Assembly (NCBI RefSeq): GCF_011764565.1
Contig: NZ_AP022871.1
Span: forward strand, 1,922,001 to 1,986,000
Origin: Phytohabitans suffuscus
GTDB lineage: Bacteria > Actinomycetota > Actinomycetes > Mycobacteriales > Micromonosporaceae
Reading direction: 5' to 3'
DNA: 64,000 nt
Positions 1-12,662 of the stretch are shown here, one piece after another (the first letter of the stretch is position 1; every line of letters starts with the position of its first letter). The notes under the pieces are model-generated. The model was not told the DNA's origin. It did not search any database and saw only the letters and a list, made by a program, of their open reading frames with translations. The position numbers and the translations under genes were made by a program.

Positions 1-4390
<4,390 letters not shown>

Positions 4391-4538
4391 CTCACGTCAA
4401 CCCATCTCGACGTGGCACACAGCATCCGCCTCCCGGACCGCCTCGGGAGCCCGCCCGGCGAGGGCGCCGTGGCGGACTACGGCGAGTCTCACCGTCCACG
4501 GGCAGGGAGAATCCCTAGTCCTGGCGCGGGTACCCGAG

Positions 4539-5354
4539 TCACTTGAACGCGGTGACCGCCGCCATGGTGCCGGCCCACCAGTAGTTGCAGTCCGGCGGCG
4601 GCCGCAGGCCGGTCACGAGCTCCACCTTGAACGAGCTGAAGTGGCGCAGCAGGATCCGCTGGTGCGAGCGGCTGAGCGAGTCGATCTCGTTCGTGTAGTA
4701 CGAGAAGATGCCGCCGGGGCGCAGGTGCGCGGCGGCCGGTTCGACGAAGTTGGCGGCCAGGAAGGGCGCCTTCGGGCCGAGGGTCTCGACGAACTCCCGC
4801 TCGTTGGTCGGGTACGTGTCGTAGAGGATCGCGTCGTACTGGCCGAGCCTGCCCATGACGTCCTGCCATCCGCCCAGCTCCAGCCGGATGTCGCGCTCCG
4901 GCCATTTGCCCCGCCAGGTCGCGAACCGCTTCGCCACCTCGTGGTTGATCTCGATGATCGTGTGCGACCTGACGCCGGCCTCCTGCACGTACGTGGCCGA
5001 GATGCCCATGCCGAACCCGACTTCGAGCAGGTCACCGCCGGGTGCCGCGGCGTTGTCCGCGAGCTTGCGCATCAGCGGGTGCTCCCAGTCCTGCATCACC
5101 TGCTGGCCCTGGATGAGCAGCTGGCGCCCGTCGCTGTAGTCGGCGCCGCTGCCCTCCCACCCGTCGCGGATCAGGGGCCGGCTGGAGCCTTCGACAAACT
5201 GCTTCTGGATGCTGTCCAGGTGCTCCAGATCACTGGCGAATTCCCACACCGCTCGGGACAGCAGGAGGTTTCGCTGTCCGGTGCCTTTCGAGCGCAGGAA
5301 GTCGTCGCGCTTCATCGCCACCGTAATATCGAAGTCTTTAAACTTCCGCTGCAT
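4539..5354 (-). CDS. SAM-dependent methyltransferase of the guanidinoacetate N-methyltransferase type
   Basis: Class I SAM methyltransferase of 271 residues. The SAM-binding motif reads LEVGFGMGISATYVQ, followed by HTIIEINHEV, DAILYDTYPTNEREF and, at the C-terminus, PPPDCNYWW. This series closely parallels guanidinoacetate methyltransferase (GFGMAIA, HWIIECN, ILYDTYP, PPADCRYY). That family methylates guanidino or arginine nitrogens, so a guanidine or amidine group on the polyketide is a reasonable but unproven substrate. The N-terminal extension of about 90 residues is longer than in animal GAMT. The start ATG at 5354 is preferred because GGGAGAG lies six bases upstream; a TTG at 5369 is also open. 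It is transcribed leftwards just before the PKS gene, probably in the same operon. A 164-base region separates it from the divergent DegT homologue. Confidence 0.85.
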   Translation of the reverse strand: MQRKFKDFDITVAMKRDDFLRSKGTGQRNLLLSRAVWEFASDLEHLDSIQKQFVEGSSRPLIRDGWEGSGADYSDGRQLLIQGQQVMQDWEHPLMRKLADNAAAPGGDLLEVGFGMGISATYVQEAGVRSHTIIEINHEVAKRFATWRGKWPERDIRLELGGWQDVMGRLGQYDAILYDTYPTNEREFVETLGPKAPFLAANFVEPAAAHLRPGGIFSYYTNEIDSLSRSHQRILLRHFSSFKVELVTGLRPPPDCNYWWAGTMAAVTAFK

Positions 5355-5518
5355 CGCCGGCTCTCCCAACGGCTCGACGCGACATGGGCTCGGGCGATGC
5401 TACGGCTGTGAATCTTGGGAAAATGCTCGTCCAACCCTGCTCGGGGCTTGTCGCGCGACATTGGTGACAATTAATCTGAAGGCCACGTCCATGGTTCGAC
5501 GAACCGTTCGGCGGCCGC

Positions 5519-6481
5519 ATGCGCGCATTCGAGAGAGCCTTCGCGGATTATCACGACGTCCCCCACTGTGTCGGTGCCGGCAGCGGCACGGAAGCGATCC
5601 TGCTGGGCCTCCGCGCGCTCGGCGTGGGCGCCGGCGACGAGGTGCTCACGGCCGCCACCACGACCGCCCAGGCGGTCACCGCCATCGAGGCGATCGGCGC
5701 CACACCGGTCTTCGTCGACGTCCACCCCGGCGACTACCTGATGGACGTCGACCGGTTGGCCGCCGCGCTGACCGCGCGCACCCGGTGTCTGCTCGCCCCG
5801 CACGCGTACGGGCAGTGCGTCGACATGACGGCCCTGCGCGGCCTGGCCAGCGCGCGGGGAATCACCATCCTCGAAGACTGCGCGCACGCCTGGTCGGCCC
5901 GGCAGCACGGCCGGCTCGCCGGCACGATGGGCGACGCGGCCGCGTTCTCGGTGTACCCCGGGCGGCTGCTGGGCGCGTACGGTGACGGCGGCGCGGTGAT
6001 CACCGCGAGCGACGAGGTGCGCGACCGCCTCGTGCGGCTCCGCTACCACGGCAGCCCCGAGCGCTACCAGGCGATCCGCACGCCCGGCTACCAGCGCCTG
6101 GTCGACGCGGAAGAAGGCGCGGCGCTGCGGCGGCGGCTGGCCGGCGTCGACCGGCTCCTGGCCGCCCGGCGGGCCGTCGCGGAGCGCTACGCGAAAGGGC
6201 TCGCCGGCACCGACCTCGGGCTGCCCGCGACCGCGCCGGGCAACGAGCACACCTTCCACGTGTACGCGGTGCGCCACCCCCGCCGGGAGCGCCTGCTGAA
6301 AGCGCTGGAGGCTTTTCCGGTGTCGCGTGTGGACGTCTTCGGCGCCGGCGACGCCGACCTGCCGGTCACCGGCCTGCTCGCCGAGGAGCTGTTCGCCCTG
6401 CCGGTCTCGGCGTCACTCCCCGACGATGCGCAGGGCCGCCTGATCGCCGCGCTCCGCGACGCCCTCGACAGCCTCGACTGA
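5519..6481 (+). CDS. DegT/DnrJ/EryC1-type aminotransferase homologue lacking the PLP lysine
   Basis: A 320-residue protein with the fold-type I aminotransferase pattern of the DegT/DnrJ/EryC1 family (GAGSGTEAILLGL, TTTAQAVTAIEAIGATPVFVD, EDCAHAWSA, GAYGDGGAV). The residue that normally forms the Schiff base with PLP is Lys in a motif like FSFYPGKNLGA; here the motif is FSVYPGRLLGA and the codon is CGG (Arg). The usual GYNSRLD motif is also altered to GYQRLVD. The Asp that holds the PLP ring nitrogen is present. The N-terminus is about 20-25 residues shorter than usual; an in-frame TGA at 5477 and no other start upstream fix the ATG. A normal transaminase reaction is therefore unlikely; a non-catalytic or redirected role is an inference. 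It is the only rightward gene in the PKS region, and its 3' end overlaps the phosphopantetheinyl transferase gene by 69 bases. Confidence 0.8.
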   Translation: MRAFERAFADYHDVPHCVGAGSGTEAILLGLRALGVGAGDEVLTAATTTAQAVTAIEAIGATPVFVDVHPGDYLMDVDRLAAALTARTRCLLAPHAYGQCVDMTALRGLASARGITILEDCAHAWSARQHGRLAGTMGDAAAFSVYPGRLLGAYGDGGAVITASDEVRDRLVRLRYHGSPERYQAIRTPGYQRLVDAEEGAALRRRLAGVDRLLAARRAVAERYAKGLAGTDLGLPATAPGNEHTFHVYAVRHPRRERLLKALEAFPVSRVDVFGAGDADLPVTGLLAEELFALPVSASLPDDAQGRLIAALRDALDSLD

Positions 6482-7150
6482 GACGGCACCGGCCGGCGCG
6501 GTGACCACAATGGAGGCCAGCAGCAGCCCGCCCCGGCTCAGCCACCGGCCGGAGAAGCCGGCCAGCGGACCTTCGGGCGTCTGCGGGCCGGGCACGAGCA
6601 GCGTCGCCTCGAACGTGCCGGTGTCGGGGTCGATCGCGATCCGCGCCTCGCTGAAGTCGAGCCACTTGCCGGCGAGCGGAAACCACGCCTTGTAGACGGC
6701 TTCCTTGGCGCTGAAGAGCAGCCGGTCCCAGTGCACTCCCGGCGACCGGGCGTCGAGGTCGCGGAGCATCGCCAGCTCCTCGGAGAGCGCGATCGCCTCC
6801 AGCACCCCCTCGGGGAGTGGCCCGTCGGGCTCGGCGTCGACGCCGAGCGTGCGCACGTCGCGGGCGAGCGCGAGCGCGCAGGCCCGGTATCCCTCGCAGT
6901 GGGTCATCGTGCCGACGATGCCGGCCGGCCACCGGGGCGCGCCGCGCTCGCCGGGCAGGATCGGCGCCGGGTCGTAGCCGAGGCTGGCCAGGGCCTGCCG
7001 GGCGCACCCCCGCACGGTCGTGAACTCGCGCCGTCGCTTGTCGACGGAGCGCGCGATGATCGCCAGCTCCTCGGGGAACAGCTCGACCGGCACCGCGTCG
7101 TCGAACGCCTCGACGGCCACCACGGCCGGCGGGAGAAGCTCAGCCAACAC
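6413..7150 (-). CDS. 4'-phosphopantetheinyl transferase, Sfp/EntD type
   Basis: Transfers the phosphopantetheine arm of CoA to carrier-protein serines, which the neighbouring PKS needs for its ACP domains. About 245 residues, the usual size. Family signatures are GVDAEPD (magnesium-binding Asp) in the middle and LLFSAKEAVYKAW (Lys-Glu-x-x-x-Lys) further on; MTHCEGYRA matches the substrate-binding stretch before them. The start is inside the end of the metallophosphoesterase gene: GTG at 7150 has GGAC eight bases upstream, while GTG at 7156 is the alternative. The overlap suggests translational coupling. The 3' end overlaps the convergent DegT homologue. The PPTase-phosphoesterase pair also occurs together outside PKS clusters in actinomycetes, so it may serve the whole cell. 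Confidence 0.93.
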   Translation of the reverse strand: MLAELLPPAVVAVEAFDDAVPVELFPEELAIIARSVDKRRREFTTVRGCARQALASLGYDPAPILPGERGAPRWPAGIVGTMTHCEGYRACALALARDVRTLGVDAEPDGPLPEGVLEAIALSEELAMLRDLDARSPGVHWDRLLFSAKEAVYKAWFPLAGKWLDFSEARIAIDPDTGTFEATLLVPGPQTPEGPLAGFSGRWLSRGGLLLASIVVTAPAGAVSVEAVEGVAERGDQAALRIVGE

Positions 7151-7997
7151 GGGCACCGTCCACAGTGGGCAGGATCTGGCGTGGCCCGCGCGGCGGCGCG
7201 CCCCGGGCTCCCCACTCGCGCGGGTAGCCGAGCGAGACCTCCTCGAACCGCACGCCGTCGAACCAGTTGACCCGCGGGATGTGCAGGTGTCCATAGACGA
7301 CGGCCGCGGAGTTGAAGCGCACGTGCCAGTCGGCGGTGTGCACGGTGCCGCACCACTGGGCGAACTCGGGGTGGCGCAGGATGTCGGTCACCGCGCGGAC
7401 GAGCGGGAAGTGGTTGACGAACACGGTCGGCAGCTCGGGTCGCTCACGCTCGGCCAGCCGGCGCAGCGTCACGTCGAGCCGCGCGGCACACCAGGCGTCG
7501 CGCGTCGGGTAGGGGTCGGGATGCAGGAAGAACTCGTCGGTGCAGACCACGCCCACGTCGTACGCGTTGGCGAGGGATGCCTCCTTTGTGGAGAACCGCG
7601 GCATCCGGAACGTGTAGTCGTACAACAGGAAGAGGGGCACGACGGTGACCGGACCGCCCTCGCCCTCCCAGATCGGGTAGGGGTCTTCCGGCGTCACCAC
7701 GCCGAGCCCGCGGCACAGCTCGACCAGGTGCTCGTAGCGCGCCTGGCCGCGCAGCTGGACGCTGTCTTCCTTGGGGGTCCACAGCTCGTGGTTGCCCGGC
7801 GCCCACACCACCTTGCGAAAGCGCGAGGCCAGCAGCCGCAGGGTCCACTCGATGTCTTCCACGATCTCGCCGACGTCGCCGGCGACAAGCAGCCAGTCGT
7901 CGTCGGTCTCGGGACGGTAGCCCTCCACGATCTCGCGGTTGTCCGCGTAGGCCACGTGCAGGTCGCTGATCGCCAGGAGCTTGGGCTGTACGGGCAC
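7140..7997 (-). CDS. Calcineurin-like metallophosphoesterase
   Basis: A 285-residue phosphoesterase with the full dimetal motif set: SDLHV near the N-terminus, GDVGE, GNHELW, a histidine in VNHFP and GHLHIPR near the C-terminus. Substrate unknown. GTG start at 7997 is preceded by AGGATC at a good distance. The gene leads directly into the phosphopantetheinyl transferase with a short overlap, and lies 137 bases downstream of the LAL regulator on the same strand. The fixed pairing with a PPTase suggests a role connected with CoA or carrier-protein chemistry, but nothing in the sequence proves that. Confidence 0.9.
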   Translation of the reverse strand: MPVQPKLLAISDLHVAYADNREIVEGYRPETDDDWLLVAGDVGEIVEDIEWTLRLLASRFRKVVWAPGNHELWTPKEDSVQLRGQARYEHLVELCRGLGVVTPEDPYPIWEGEGGPVTVVPLFLLYDYTFRMPRFSTKEASLANAYDVGVVCTDEFFLHPDPYPTRDAWCAARLDVTLRRLAERERPELPTVFVNHFPLVRAVTDILRHPEFAQWCGTVHTADWHVRFNSAAVVYGHLHIPRVNWFDGVRFEEVSLGYPREWGARGAPPRGPRQILPTVDGARVG

Positions 7998-8134
7998 CCG
8001 TCGATCCTAGCCTCGACCCGCACGCGGCCCCGCCCCCTAAGCGGCCGGCGCCGCCCACCCGCCGGTAGGGGGTTGTTTACGGGTACCGCCCCACCGGAGC
8101 TGGGCCCATCATCGATGTGGGAGGCGACGGTGCC

Positions 8135-10909
8135 TCAGGCGGTGTTGCGCAATCCCGCCACCAGGCTGAACGGAAGGTCGGACCGCCGGTTGATGCGCAG
8201 CTTCCGGTACACCCTGGTCAGATGCTGCTCGACGGTGCTGACCGTGATGAAGAGCTTGCGGGCGATCTGCTGGTTGGTGTGCCCCTGCGCCGCCAGCGCG
8301 GCCACCCGCCGCTCGGCGTCGCTCAGCTCCTCGATGACCGGGTCGTCCGGCGGGTCCGCCTCGTCGTCGTCCGGCGCGGGGCGGGCGGCGATCAGGTCCT
8401 CCAGCTCGTACCGGGTGGCGAGCTGCTGCGCGCGGCGGGTGGTGATGCGGGCCTTGGCGTACTCGCCGAGCGCCTGCTGCGCCTCCCCCAGCTCCGCCAG
8501 CGCCTCGACGAGCTCCAGCTGGTCGCCGCCGGCCTGCAGCTCCTCGACGGCCTCGCGCAGCAGGAGCGCGCGCTGCTTGAGCTCGGCGGTGGCGGCCAGC
8601 TCGCGCAGCGAGATGCCCTTGGTGCGCCGGTTGTACGCCCCGAGCTTGGCCAGCTGCTCGGCGGCGAGGTGGCGGGCCACGACGCCGAGGCCGCGACGGG
8701 CCTCGGCCAGGTCGGTGCGCCACGGCGCGAGGCCGGGCAGGTCGAGCCCCCACCGCGCCATCAGCTCGCCGCACGTCTCGAAGTCTTCGATCGCCGCCTT
8801 GTGGCTGCCCCGGGCCAGCTGGAACCGGCCGCGGGCGCGCAGGTAGCAGAGGCCGAAGGGGGTCTGGAACATCGCGTCCGGCACCGGCATCGCGAGCAGG
8901 CGCAGCGCCTCGTCGAAGTGCCCCCGGCGGGTGGCGGCCAGCAGCAGCACCGAGATCGCGCCGCCGATGAAGACGCCGAGCCCCTTCGGCCGGATGAGCG
9001 AGAGCGCGGCCTGCGCGTACCGCTCGGCCTCGGGCAGGTTGCCCTGCCGCAGGCTGATCGTGGCCCGGATCGCGGACAGCAGTGCCCGCCAGGTGGGCAC
9101 CCGGCGGTCCTCCGCCTCCCGCAGCAGCTCGTCGCAGCGGGCGGCCGCCTTGTCGAGGCACTCGGCCAGCACCAGCGTCTCCAGCGAGATGACGATCGAC
9201 TCCCAGGAGTGGTCGTCGAGCCGGTACTGCTGCAGGATCGCCAGGGCGTCGGTGACCGCTTCCTCGGTGACGCCTTCGCGGTGTACCGCGTCGACGATGT
9301 TGGCCGTGCGGACCCGCAGCCGCCCGGCGACGCCGGGGAGGGTCGAGGCCCGCGGCACCGGCGCCGTCGCGGCGCGGTCGCTGGCCGAACCGGGATAGAA
9401 GTACCCGAAGCGGGCGCGCACGCAGGAGACGGCGAGCGCCGTGTCCGGCCCGTCCCCGGTGGGGATCGTGTCGAGCACCTCGGCCGCCTCGGCCGGCCGG
9501 CCGAACCACATGAGGTGCTTGACGAGCATCAACGCCAGCTCCGGGCGGAGCCGGCCGGACCGGGCGACCGGCACGAGCTCGCGCGCGTACCGCTCGGCGG
9601 ACACCGGGTCGAGCCGCCACTTGGCCCGCAGCAGCGCGGCGTGGATGCCGGCCCGCTCCCCCACGTCGACCCGGCTGCGCTCGGCCAGGCGCAGGCAGTC
9701 GAGGGCCATACCCGTGTCGTCCTGCTCCATCGCCTGCTCGGCGGCCTCCCGCAGCACCGTCACCGACCAGGGCGCCTCGGTGCGGCGGGTGGCGAGCGCG
9801 TGCCGGGCCACGGTCACGGCGGCGGCGCCGTTGCGGTACAGCACGTGCGCGACCCGGTCGTGCAGCTCGGTGCGGTCGTGGGTGCTCATCGCGTCGAGCA
9901 CCGCGACCGCCGACCGCGGGTGGCGAAACCGGCCGTCGTCGACGATGCCGGCCTCGGTCGCCGCCTCGAGCCCGGCGGGTGCCGAGGGGCAGGCGTCGCC
10001 GAGCAGCTCGCTCAGGAGCGCGGGCGAGGCCGGCTCGCCGAGCACCGCGAGCGCCCGCGCGACCGGCAGCATCGACTCGTCGCCGCGGTACAGGCAGGTC
10101 TGCACCGCCTGGGTGAACGCCTCGCCGGCGACCCCCTCCGGGCACGGCGGCTCGCCGTGCAGGGCGCGGTAGTCCTCGACCAGGGCGCTGAGCAGCAACG
10201 GGCTCCCTCCGCTGAGCCTGTGCCAGAACTCCGGCTCCATGTCGCCGGCGTCGATCCGGTCGGCGAGCAGGGAGGCCACACCCTCGGGCGAGAGCAGGTT
10301 GAGTCGCATCCGTCTACAGTTCGGCTGGCTGAGCAGCTCGGCGACGAGCCGGGGCCACGGCGGGCGCATGCCGGCGGTGCCGGTCAGCACGACCAGGACC
10401 CGCGCGCTGTCGATCCGCCGGATGAGGTAGAGCAGGCACTGCATCGACTCGGCGTCGGCGAAGTGCGCGTCGTCGACGCTGATCAGCAGCGGTGCCCGCT
10501 CGGCCAGCTCCAGCAGCACGCCACCCAGCCCGCGCCGCACCTGCACGTCGACCTGCTCGGCCGAGTCGTCGTCGCGGTCGCGCAGCATCGCGGTCAGGGC
10601 GGCGTCGTCGAGCAGCCGCATGACCTTGTCGGTGGCGTCGTCCGACAGGCGGGCACCGCCGAAGAGCTGGCCCATCACGCCCATCGCCGCGCCGCGCTCG
10701 GTGCGGGACGCCTTCGCGCTGAGGTGCACGAAGCCCGACTCCGCCGCCCGGCGGGCGAACGCTCTCAGCAGCGCGGTCTTTCCGGAGCCGACCGGACCGC
10801 TGATCGTAACCACGCCGCCTTTTCCCGTTAAGCACTCCGACAGCGAGGAAGCCAGCTGTGCTGACTCTCTGTCGCGCTCCACCAGGTCCCTATCTCGTTC
10901 GACAAGCAT
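8135..10909 (-). CDS. LAL-family (large ATP-binding LuxR) transcriptional regulator with a TTA codon
   Basis: A 924-residue regulator: AAA/STAND ATPase with Walker A GPVGSGKT at residues 38-45 and Walker B LLISVDDAH, a long helical middle region typical of the family, and a C-terminal LuxR helix-turn-helix (LSDAERRVAALAAQG, TVSTVEQHLTRVYRKL, about residues 862-915). Such proteins are usually pathway-specific activators of polyketide clusters. Leu27 is encoded by TTA (bases 10829-10831 on the plus strand), a codon very rare in such GC-rich genomes and read by the bldA tRNA in streptomycetes, so production may be tied to development (inference). ATG at 10909 follows GGGGGG by five bases; an in-frame ATG six codons earlier is possible. 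Genes downstream are the phosphoesterase and PPTase. Confidence 0.95.
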   Translation of the reverse strand: MLVERDRDLVERDRESAQLASSLSECLTGKGGVVTISGPVGSGKTALLRAFARRAAESGFVHLSAKASRTERGAAMGVMGQLFGGARLSDDATDKVMRLLDDAALTAMLRDRDDDSAEQVDVQVRRGLGGVLLELAERAPLLISVDDAHFADAESMQCLLYLIRRIDSARVLVVLTGTAGMRPPWPRLVAELLSQPNCRRMRLNLLSPEGVASLLADRIDAGDMEPEFWHRLSGGSPLLLSALVEDYRALHGEPPCPEGVAGEAFTQAVQTCLYRGDESMLPVARALAVLGEPASPALLSELLGDACPSAPAGLEAATEAGIVDDGRFRHPRSAVAVLDAMSTHDRTELHDRVAHVLYRNGAAAVTVARHALATRRTEAPWSVTVLREAAEQAMEQDDTGMALDCLRLAERSRVDVGERAGIHAALLRAKWRLDPVSAERYARELVPVARSGRLRPELALMLVKHLMWFGRPAEAAEVLDTIPTGDGPDTALAVSCVRARFGYFYPGSASDRAATAPVPRASTLPGVAGRLRVRTANIVDAVHREGVTEEAVTDALAILQQYRLDDHSWESIVISLETLVLAECLDKAAARCDELLREAEDRRVPTWRALLSAIRATISLRQGNLPEAERYAQAALSLIRPKGLGVFIGGAISVLLLAATRRGHFDEALRLLAMPVPDAMFQTPFGLCYLRARGRFQLARGSHKAAIEDFETCGELMARWGLDLPGLAPWRTDLAEARRGLGVVARHLAAEQLAKLGAYNRRTKGISLRELAATAELKQRALLLREAVEELQAGGDQLELVEALAELGEAQQALGEYAKARITTRRAQQLATRYELEDLIAARPAPDDDEADPPDDPVIEELSDAERRVAALAAQGHTNQQIARKLFITVSTVEQHLTRVYRKLRINRRSDLPFSLVAGLRNTA
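10829..10831 (-). promoter_or_regulatory. TTA leucine codon in the regulator gene (possible bldA-type control point)
   Basis: Leu27 of the LAL regulator is encoded by TTA, 26 codons after the start and just before the Walker A motif. In streptomycetes, TTA codons early in pathway activators make expression depend on the bldA leucyl-tRNA. That this applies here is an inference. Confidence 0.6.
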
Positions 10910-11193
10910 GAAACCCCCCATAAGCTTGTGCTCGACAGAACCACCAAGGGGCGAATCAATCCGCAAGGTCGCTTACAGATACACGGCACACGAGGCACGT
11001 GCACGACCGGCCGCACGAGGAATGCACATCCCGCGACGCTGCGGCATCAGCGTCCTCATGGCGTCGTGCGTGACAACCATTCACACATGAAACGCTATGG
11101 ATTCAATCACAGCAAGGTTCGTTTGATCACGTCGAGGTAACGGGAAGCCGAACTGAGCGATTCTTGAGACTGCCTAAAGTGGACTAAACGCCA
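10910..11193. other. AT-richer upstream region of the LAL regulator, no gene
   Basis: About 285 bases between the regulator start and the terminator of the carboxylase operon. The stretch around 11080-11140 is clearly less GC-rich than its surroundings, as expected for the regulator promoter on the minus strand, but I cannot assign -35 and -10 boxes with confidence. No coding potential was seen on either strand. Confidence 0.5.
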
Positions 11194-11222
11194 CGTGCCC
11201 CGCCCTTCCCGGACGGGGCACG
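11194..11222 (-). terminator. Hairpin terminator after the carboxylase gene
   Basis: Perfect inverted repeat CGTGCCCCG / CGGGGCACG (11194-11202 and 11214-11222) with an 11-base loop, 12 bases beyond the carboxylase stop codon in the direction of transcription. It separates the thioesterase-carboxylase unit from the LAL regulator. Confidence 0.75.
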
Positions 11223-11234
11223 CGAAACGCCTTT

Positions 11235-12654
11235 TCAGAGCGGGATGTTGCCCCGCCGGCCCCGGGACTCCGGGGCGTCCGCCAGCGCCCGCGCGATGCG
11301 CTGGCGGCTCTCCTCCGGCGCCACCACCTCGTCCACCACCCCGAGGGAAAGCGCCCTGGTCACGCCCCCGGACTCGCGCTCCACCTCGGCCACGAAGCCG
11401 GCCAGCAGCTCGGCCCGCCGCTCCTGTGGCGCGGCCGCGAGGCGCTTGCGGTAGAGCACGCCGGCGGCCGCCTCGGCCGCCATGACGGCCACCTCGGCCT
11501 GGGCCAGGCGAAGACCGCGGTAGCGCCGAGTGAGCGGGAGTTCATCGCGATGTAAGCACCGCCGTAGGACTTGCGGGTCACGAGCGTCACCCGCGGCACG
11601 ACGGCCTCGGCGAACGCGTGGAGAAGCTTCGCGCCGCGCCGGATGACGCCTTCCCACTCCTGGCGGGCGCCGGGCAGATAGCCGGGCACGTCGACAATGA
11701 CCACCATCGGTACGCCGAACGCATTGCACATACGCACGAAACGTGAAGCCTTTTCGGCACTCAAGGAATCGAGACAACCGCCCTTGCGCAGCGGGTTGTT
11801 AGCGAGAACACCCACCGTCCGGCCGGCGAGGCGCCCGAAACCCACCACCATGTTGGTGGCCCATTTCGGCTGCAGCTCGACGAAGCCCGGGTCGGCGTCG
11901 ACCAGCCCCGGACGAGCGGGCGCACGTCGTACGCGCGCCTGCTCTGCGCCGGCAGGAACGAACCGAGGTCGGCACCGCCGGGCGCCAGCGACATGTCGAC
12001 CCGCCCCTGGCGGGACAGCAGCGAGATGAGCTGGCGGGCCCGGGCGAAGGCGTCCGCGTCGTCCTTCGCGGGCACGTGCACCACCCCGGAGCTTCGGCTG
12101 TGCACCTTGAGCCCGCCCAGCGACTCCATGTCGACGCTCTCGCCGGTGACGCTGCGCACGACGTCCGGCCCGGTCACGAACATGCGGCCGGTCTCCGACA
12201 TCACCACGATGTCGGTCAGCGCCGGGCCGTACGCGGCGGCGCCTGCGGCCGGGCCCAGCACGACGCTGATCTGCGGCACGATCCCGGACGCGTGCGTCAT
12301 CGCCGCGAACATCCGGCCCACGCCGTCCATCGACTCGACCCCGTCGGCGAGCTTGGCGCCGCCGGAGTGCCAGATGCCGATGACCGGGCACCGCTGGCGC
12401 ACCGCCGCCTCGATGGTGTCGATGACGCGTTGCGCCCCGGACGCGCCGAGCGCGCCGCCGCGCTGAGTGGCGTCGGTGCAGTACGCGAAGACGGGGTTGC
12501 CGTCGACGAGGCCGCGGGCGGCACTCACCTCGCCGCCGCCGTCCGCGCCGAACGGCTCCAGGGAGCCCGGATCGAGCAAGGCGCGCAGCCGGACGGCGGG
12601 CGTGCGCGGGTCAGTGTCGACAATGGGCTGTACGGCCGCTGTCATGGCCGGCAC
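11235..12654 (-). CDS. Acyl-CoA carboxylase carboxyltransferase (beta) subunit, two apparent frameshifts
   Basis: Biotin-dependent carboxyltransferase of the acetyl/propionyl-CoA carboxylase family, which would make malonyl- or methylmalonyl-CoA extender units. The protein is spread over three frames: residues up to DVRPLVRG, then LVDADPGFVELQPKWATN to SLGATAVFAWP, then AEVAVMAAEAAAGVLYRKR to the end. Both joins are one missing base in a homopolymer: four C at 11906-11909 where five are expected, and three G at 11501-11503 where four are expected. With both restored the product is 473 residues and continuous through conserved blocks (SGGAKLADGVESMDG, VGVLANNPLRKGGCLD, KSYGGAYIAMNS). Sequencing error is the simplest explanation; a true pseudogene is possible. 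GTG at 12654, eight bases after the thioesterase stop, or ATG at 12645 starts it. Confidence 0.85.
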
Positions 12655-12662
12655 GCTATCGA

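Noticed and set aside
8117..10831. 904-codon plus-strand open frame opposite the LAL regulator
   Set aside because: Shadow frame caused by high GC; the minus strand encodes Walker and LuxR motifs.
11235..12654. Two or three separate small carboxylase genes, or programmed frameshifting
   Set aside because: The breaks are single-base losses in plain G/C runs without slippery-site structure, and the same pattern appears in unrelated genes.
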